A stretch of 64,000 bases of DNA from Photobacterium frigidiphilum (GTDB taxonomy: Bacteria > Pseudomonadota > Gammaproteobacteria > Enterobacterales > Vibrionaceae). Within the stretch, counting starts at the first letter, position 1; the number at the start of each line of letters is the position of its first letter. The notes under the pieces are model-generated. The model was not told the origin of the DNA. It did no database searches and saw only the letters and a list, made by a program, of their open reading frames with translations. This document shows positions 61,813-64,000 of the stretch, one piece after another. The DNA is taken from assembly GCF_003025615.1 (NCBI RefSeq), contig NZ_PYMJ01000004.1:124001-188000 (forward strand), given 5' to 3'. The translations under genes were made by a program, and so were the position numbers.

Positions 61813-61832
61813 AAACGGTATTTTTCCGTTTA
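61813..61832 (+). terminator. terminator-like hairpin after immunity gene 1
   Basis: AAACGG-TATTTT-TCCGTTT followed by AGTTTTGCG. A weak terminator. Confidence 0.5.
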
Positions 61833-61843
61833 GTTTTGCGTTA

Positions 61844-61935
61844 GTGCGTCAAGCAAAGCTTGATGCATATTTAGGGTGAAAGCCCCTGTCATGAAAGGTT
61901 TAACCCACAACCTGTATCGAGTACAACGTGGGTTA
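61844..61935 (+). mobile_element. possible 5' fragment of a group II intron
   Basis: GTGCGTCAAGC agrees with the GTGCG start of group II introns. It is followed by AGCAAAGCTTGATGC, the small hairpin AGGGTGAAAGCCCCT and the pair AACCCAC/GTGGGTT, as in domain I. It stops where the orphan toxin tail begins and has no reverse transcriptase. Recognition is by recalled pattern only. Confidence 0.35.
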
Positions 61936-62093
61936 CTTGTTCTATTGTATTTGGTTTACCAACCGGCGGGACTAGTTTCTTTTGGTGTGGCGTCGTAGCA
62001 GGTGCTGGCGGTGGTTATGCTGGCGGAATGTCTGGTGGATTTTTAGGCAATAAAGGAGGGGGATTTTTATATCGTATGAATTCCATTAAATAA
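61927..62093 (+). pseudogene. orphan toxin C-terminus
   Basis: An open frame without its own start whose product TCSIVFGLPTGGTSFFWC then GAGGGYAGGM is nearly identical to the end of the toxin at 60353-61375. The last 18 residues differ (GFLGNKGGGFLYRMNSIK here; GSGGDYIGEKLYISTGIK there). It stops one base before the second immunity-like gene. This is the layout of orphan toxin modules in polymorphic toxin loci, from which new tips can recombine onto the full gene. Confidence 0.7.
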
Positions 62094-62094
62094 A

Positions 62095-62457
62095 ATGGCA
62101 TTGAAAACAGCTGAAAACATCTTTTTAATCTTATTATTATTTTGGAGTGTTGGCACTTTTATTTGGATATTACTAGTGTTCTATTTAAAATCAAAGTGGC
62201 TACCTTTATTAGAAGATATTCTTGACGATGGAGTTCGATTTTATAGCTTGAATTTCTTTCTTGCAGGTCCAGGGATATTGCAATATGCCACAGTATTCCT
62301 TTGGTCTTTTCATGCTAAACGTTATGGGATGCTCGAAAAAAGGGATAATGTTCCTAAGCACATTCAAAAATGGTTTGTATTTACTTTTTGTTGGTTCATG
62401 TCTAGCGGGACGTTGATGGCAGCAAGTGCAATTATGGTCAAAGCATATGATTTATAA
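62095..62457 (+). CDS. putative immunity protein 2, membrane protein
   Basis: 120 residues with the same three-helix layout as 61381-61746. Nearly identical from residue 30 to the end; the N-terminal 25-30 residues are different (MALKTAENIFLILLLFWSVG). It belongs to the orphan toxin tail just before it. Differences at the toxin tip and at the immunity N-terminus go together, which would fit a specificity change. Confidence 0.65.
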   Translation: MALKTAENIFLILLLFWSVGTFIWILLVFYLKSKWLPLLEDILDDGVRFYSLNFFLAGPGILQYATVFLWSFHAKRYGMLEKRDNVPKHIQKWFVFTFCWFMSSGTLMAASAIMVKAYDL

Positions 62458-62492
62458 GAGTAATTTGCACTGCACTTAAATGGAAATATAGT

Positions 62493-62640
62493 GCCGTAAA
62501 GTAAGCAGAACGGTAGATATTAAATAATCACGATTGTAATAACAGCAGCTAGCCTTGAAATGAAAGCAGCCAGAAACTGGCTGCTTGATCGTATTGAGGA
62601 TGTTTGTATTATGATTTTAATTCGTAATATTTACTTGTTC
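62493..62640. repeat. islet-flanking direct repeat, right copy
   Basis: Starts with a decayed hrpB end (VSRTVDIK and stop), carries the same terminator hairpin and runs into the genuine 3' end of the lipoprotein gene (AEQVNITN). See the left copy at 59894-60053. Confidence 0.88.
62564..62586. terminator. bidirectional terminator, right copy
   Basis: AAGCAGCCAG-AAA-CTGGCTGCTT, 10-bp perfect stem, downstream of the lipoprotein gene on the minus strand. Confidence 0.8.
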
Positions 62641-63081
62641 CGCGGGTAGGCTAACGGTTTCTCTAAAAGGTTCTTGTGTGCTATCTACATACCACGCTTC
62701 AATTAATAAACTTTTTAATTGGGATGTAGCAGTTATTGTACCTTTGAAATTACCATTTTTAATTTCACCAGCAATAATTCGGCTGTTTGCATCAGGTACT
62801 GGCGTGCCTGTCGCATCGATCGAATACTTCCCATAAACACTTAAAAACATGGTTTCTGTTTCATTAAGGTCAATAACAATACTTACAGGATAAGAGCTTT
62901 TAAAATTGAAGCCGTCTGGTACGACTAATGATTCAAATTTTGCTGAAGACTCATCATTTGCCGCTGCACTATCGGCAGGAGAATCAGGATTACTGGTCGA
63001 TGCATCATCTCCGCCACCGCCACCGCCACCACAGCCGATTAATAAAAAGACGACAGGTATGATCAAGAGTAAATTTTTCAT
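62617..63081 (-). CDS. lipoprotein of unknown function
   Basis: 154 residues. Signal peptide with lipobox LLIGC (Cys at about 17), then seven glycines in a row and an Asp/Ser/Asn-rich linker of about 30 residues. A beta-rich domain of about 100 residues follows (YPVSIVIDLNETETMFLSVYGKY; RIIAGEIKNGNFKGTITATS). Lies 21 bp after the LruC-domain gene on the same strand, so probably co-transcribed and located at the outer membrane with it. Its 3' end is the right boundary of the toxin islet. Confidence 0.8.
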   Translation of the reverse strand: MKNLLLIIPVVFLLIGCGGGGGGGDDASTSNPDSPADSAAANDESSAKFESLVVPDGFNFKSSYPVSIVIDLNETETMFLSVYGKYSIDATGTPVPDANSRIIAGEIKNGNFKGTITATSQLKSLLIEAWYVDSTQEPFRETVSLPAEQVNITN

Positions 63082-63102
63082 ATTGGAATCCTTTATCTTT
63101 TT

Positions 63103-64000
63103 TTATTCAAATAATTGATTGATAACAGCATTACTGCGTAGGTACCAGTCAGTATTCGTTTCTCCGCCAGAGGTTGCGTACCCTTCTAAATCTGGATATG
63201 CCGCTAGAATATCGGTTCTCTCACTTGGGTGGTTCCATTCGCCATCAATGAGTAAACCAAATGAAATTCCGTTATCGGTGTGGTAAGTATCGCAATCCTC
63301 GCCTGGGCAATTAGTATGCGTAGATGTATCATCATTGGTAGAAAAAAAGCTTGAAGATGCAACAGATGTAATATCATCACCTTTTAAATGTATCTCGAGA
63401 GTTCGGCCAGGATTACCGCTAAATGAATCACCATGGTAGCGACCTTCTAACCCACATATGAATGGATTAAGTGGCATGCTAGGTCCTGTACCTGCTGCGA
63501 GTGGTGTACTGAAAGGAATACTTGCTTCAAAGACGAATTGATTAGCGCTATCGCTTGAACAACCTTGCCAGACTCGATAATAGTTTCCTTCACTACCTGA
63601 ACATACAGGATCTGTAATTTCGGCTTTTAAATCGGTAGAAATAACCGCGACGGCATTCGTTGTACCAACCTCTAGTACTGTTGCCGCGTGTTTAGTTTGA
63701 TTATTCACGACAAGCTTTGTTAAATCTTCATCAATAGATGACCTTGCTATACCATCGAGTTGCACAGCAAAACCATTGTTAAAGTCAGCACCGTATGCTT
63801 GTAAACTGCCTGAGATATCATAGCGAACAATGTTCCCTGTATTTGTATCTGTGACAGTATCAACACGGTAAAACATAACAACGTCGTTAAAATCGAAGTC
63901 ATCTTTTTCTGGCCAATTATCTTCGTAGGCTAGGGTTACCCATGTACCTTCCCCAGGATAGTAATTATGGGTTAGGTTTTGTTCGTTAATCGTTACGCTG
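63103..64000 (-). CDS. LruC domain-containing protein, N-terminus beyond window
   Basis: The frame is open to the right edge and ends at 63103; about 298 residues are seen. The LruC signature LAYEDNWPEKDDFDFNDVVMFYRV is present near the right edge, followed by a domain with paired Cys (DPVCSGSEGNYYRVWQGC; NCPGEDCDTYHTDNG) and the ending GEWNHPSERTDILAAYPDLE, both typical of the C-terminal LruC region. These are secreted surface proteins of unknown function. Partner of the lipoprotein gene downstream. Confidence 0.9.
   Translation of the reverse strand, partial: SVTINEQNLTHNYYPGEGTWVTLAYEDNWPEKDDFDFNDVVMFYRVDTVTDTNTGNIVRYDISGSLQAYGADFNNGFAVQLDGIARSSIDEDLTKLVVNNQTKHAATVLEVGTTNAVAVISTDLKAEITDPVCSGSEGNYYRVWQGCSSDSANQFVFEASIPFSTPLAAGTGPSMPLNPFICGLEGRYHGDSFSGNPGRTLEIHLKGDDITSVASSSFFSTNDDTSTHTNCPGEDCDTYHTDNGISFGLLIDGEWNHPSERTDILAAYPDLEGYATSGGETNTDWYLRSNAVINQLFE

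Overview
The window looks like chromosomal DNA of a marine gammaproteobacterium of the Vibrionaceae, most likely Photobacterium or a close relative. This rests on the AT-rich composition, the gene families (YgbA, TPMT, PurT, YohJ/YohK/Cdd, ToxR-like regulator, LruC protein), operators of PurR, NsrR and CRP type, and integron-type attC repeats of Vibrionaceae style. This is an assignment by recognition, not by a search. No rRNA, tRNA or CRISPR array was seen.

Layout. (1) 1-12.4 kb is ordinary core DNA: a multiheme cytochrome c running off the left edge, a lipoprotein, ygbA, tpm, purT with a PurR box, a TAXI-type binding protein, a DMT permease, a cdd-yohK-yohJ cluster with a CRP site, a small ToxR-like membrane regulator, and sbcB. 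(2) 12.4-31.2 kb is accessory: a RES-domain gene between 286-bp direct repeats, a decayed ISAs1-family element inserted in an attC site, and a run of minus-strand gene cassettes each followed by an attC-like repeat (two lipoproteins, three small membrane or membrane-anchored proteins, and a signal peptidase I paralogue). Next come a prophage lysis-gene scar, a periplasmic nuclease and an IS4 fragment. Then plus-strand cassettes follow: zinc-ribbon protein/DNA methyltransferase/5'-nucleotidase, MccF-like peptidase/GNAT, RsuA-like pseudouridine synthase and a VOC protein. Two identically truncated recombinase fragments lie among them. No integrase gene is present. (3) 31.5-39.6 kb and 48.0-56.5 kb hold a purine-catabolism / putative selenium-dependent molybdenum hydroxylase system in two operons: ygfK-ssnA-xdh(Mo)-xdh(Fe-S)-xdh(FAD), then ygfM-xdhD-xanthine permease-guaD-GhxQ-like permease. 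Together they would import guanine, hypoxanthine, xanthine or urate, deaminate guanine to xanthine and oxidise xanthine; the true substrate of XdhD/SsnA/YgfK is not established. (4) 39.8-47.5 kb between them is miscellaneous: a 2OG-Fe(II) oxygenase, an SDR, a tiny membrane protein, an ABC-F ATPase with an attenuator-like leader, a HAD phosphatase, a BCCT carrier, YgjV and a Crp/Fnr regulator. (5) 56.6-64 kb has an FMN reductase, an HrpB-type helicase, a toxin/immunity islet and a lipoprotein-LruC pair.

The most striking structure is the islet at 60.0-62.5 kb. A LysM-like protein with a glycine-rich membrane-inserting C-terminus is followed by a membrane immunity-like gene, then by an orphan copy of the toxin tail and a second immunity-like gene. 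The whole islet is bracketed by two copies of the junction between the 3' ends of hrpB and the convergent lipoprotein gene, so it appears to have been inserted at that junction. Other points of interest are the ABC-F leader (alternative hairpins, mini-ORFs and a sequestered ribosome site), the cysteine-less ferredoxin domain of XdhD, and the integrase-less cassette arrays in two opposite orientations.
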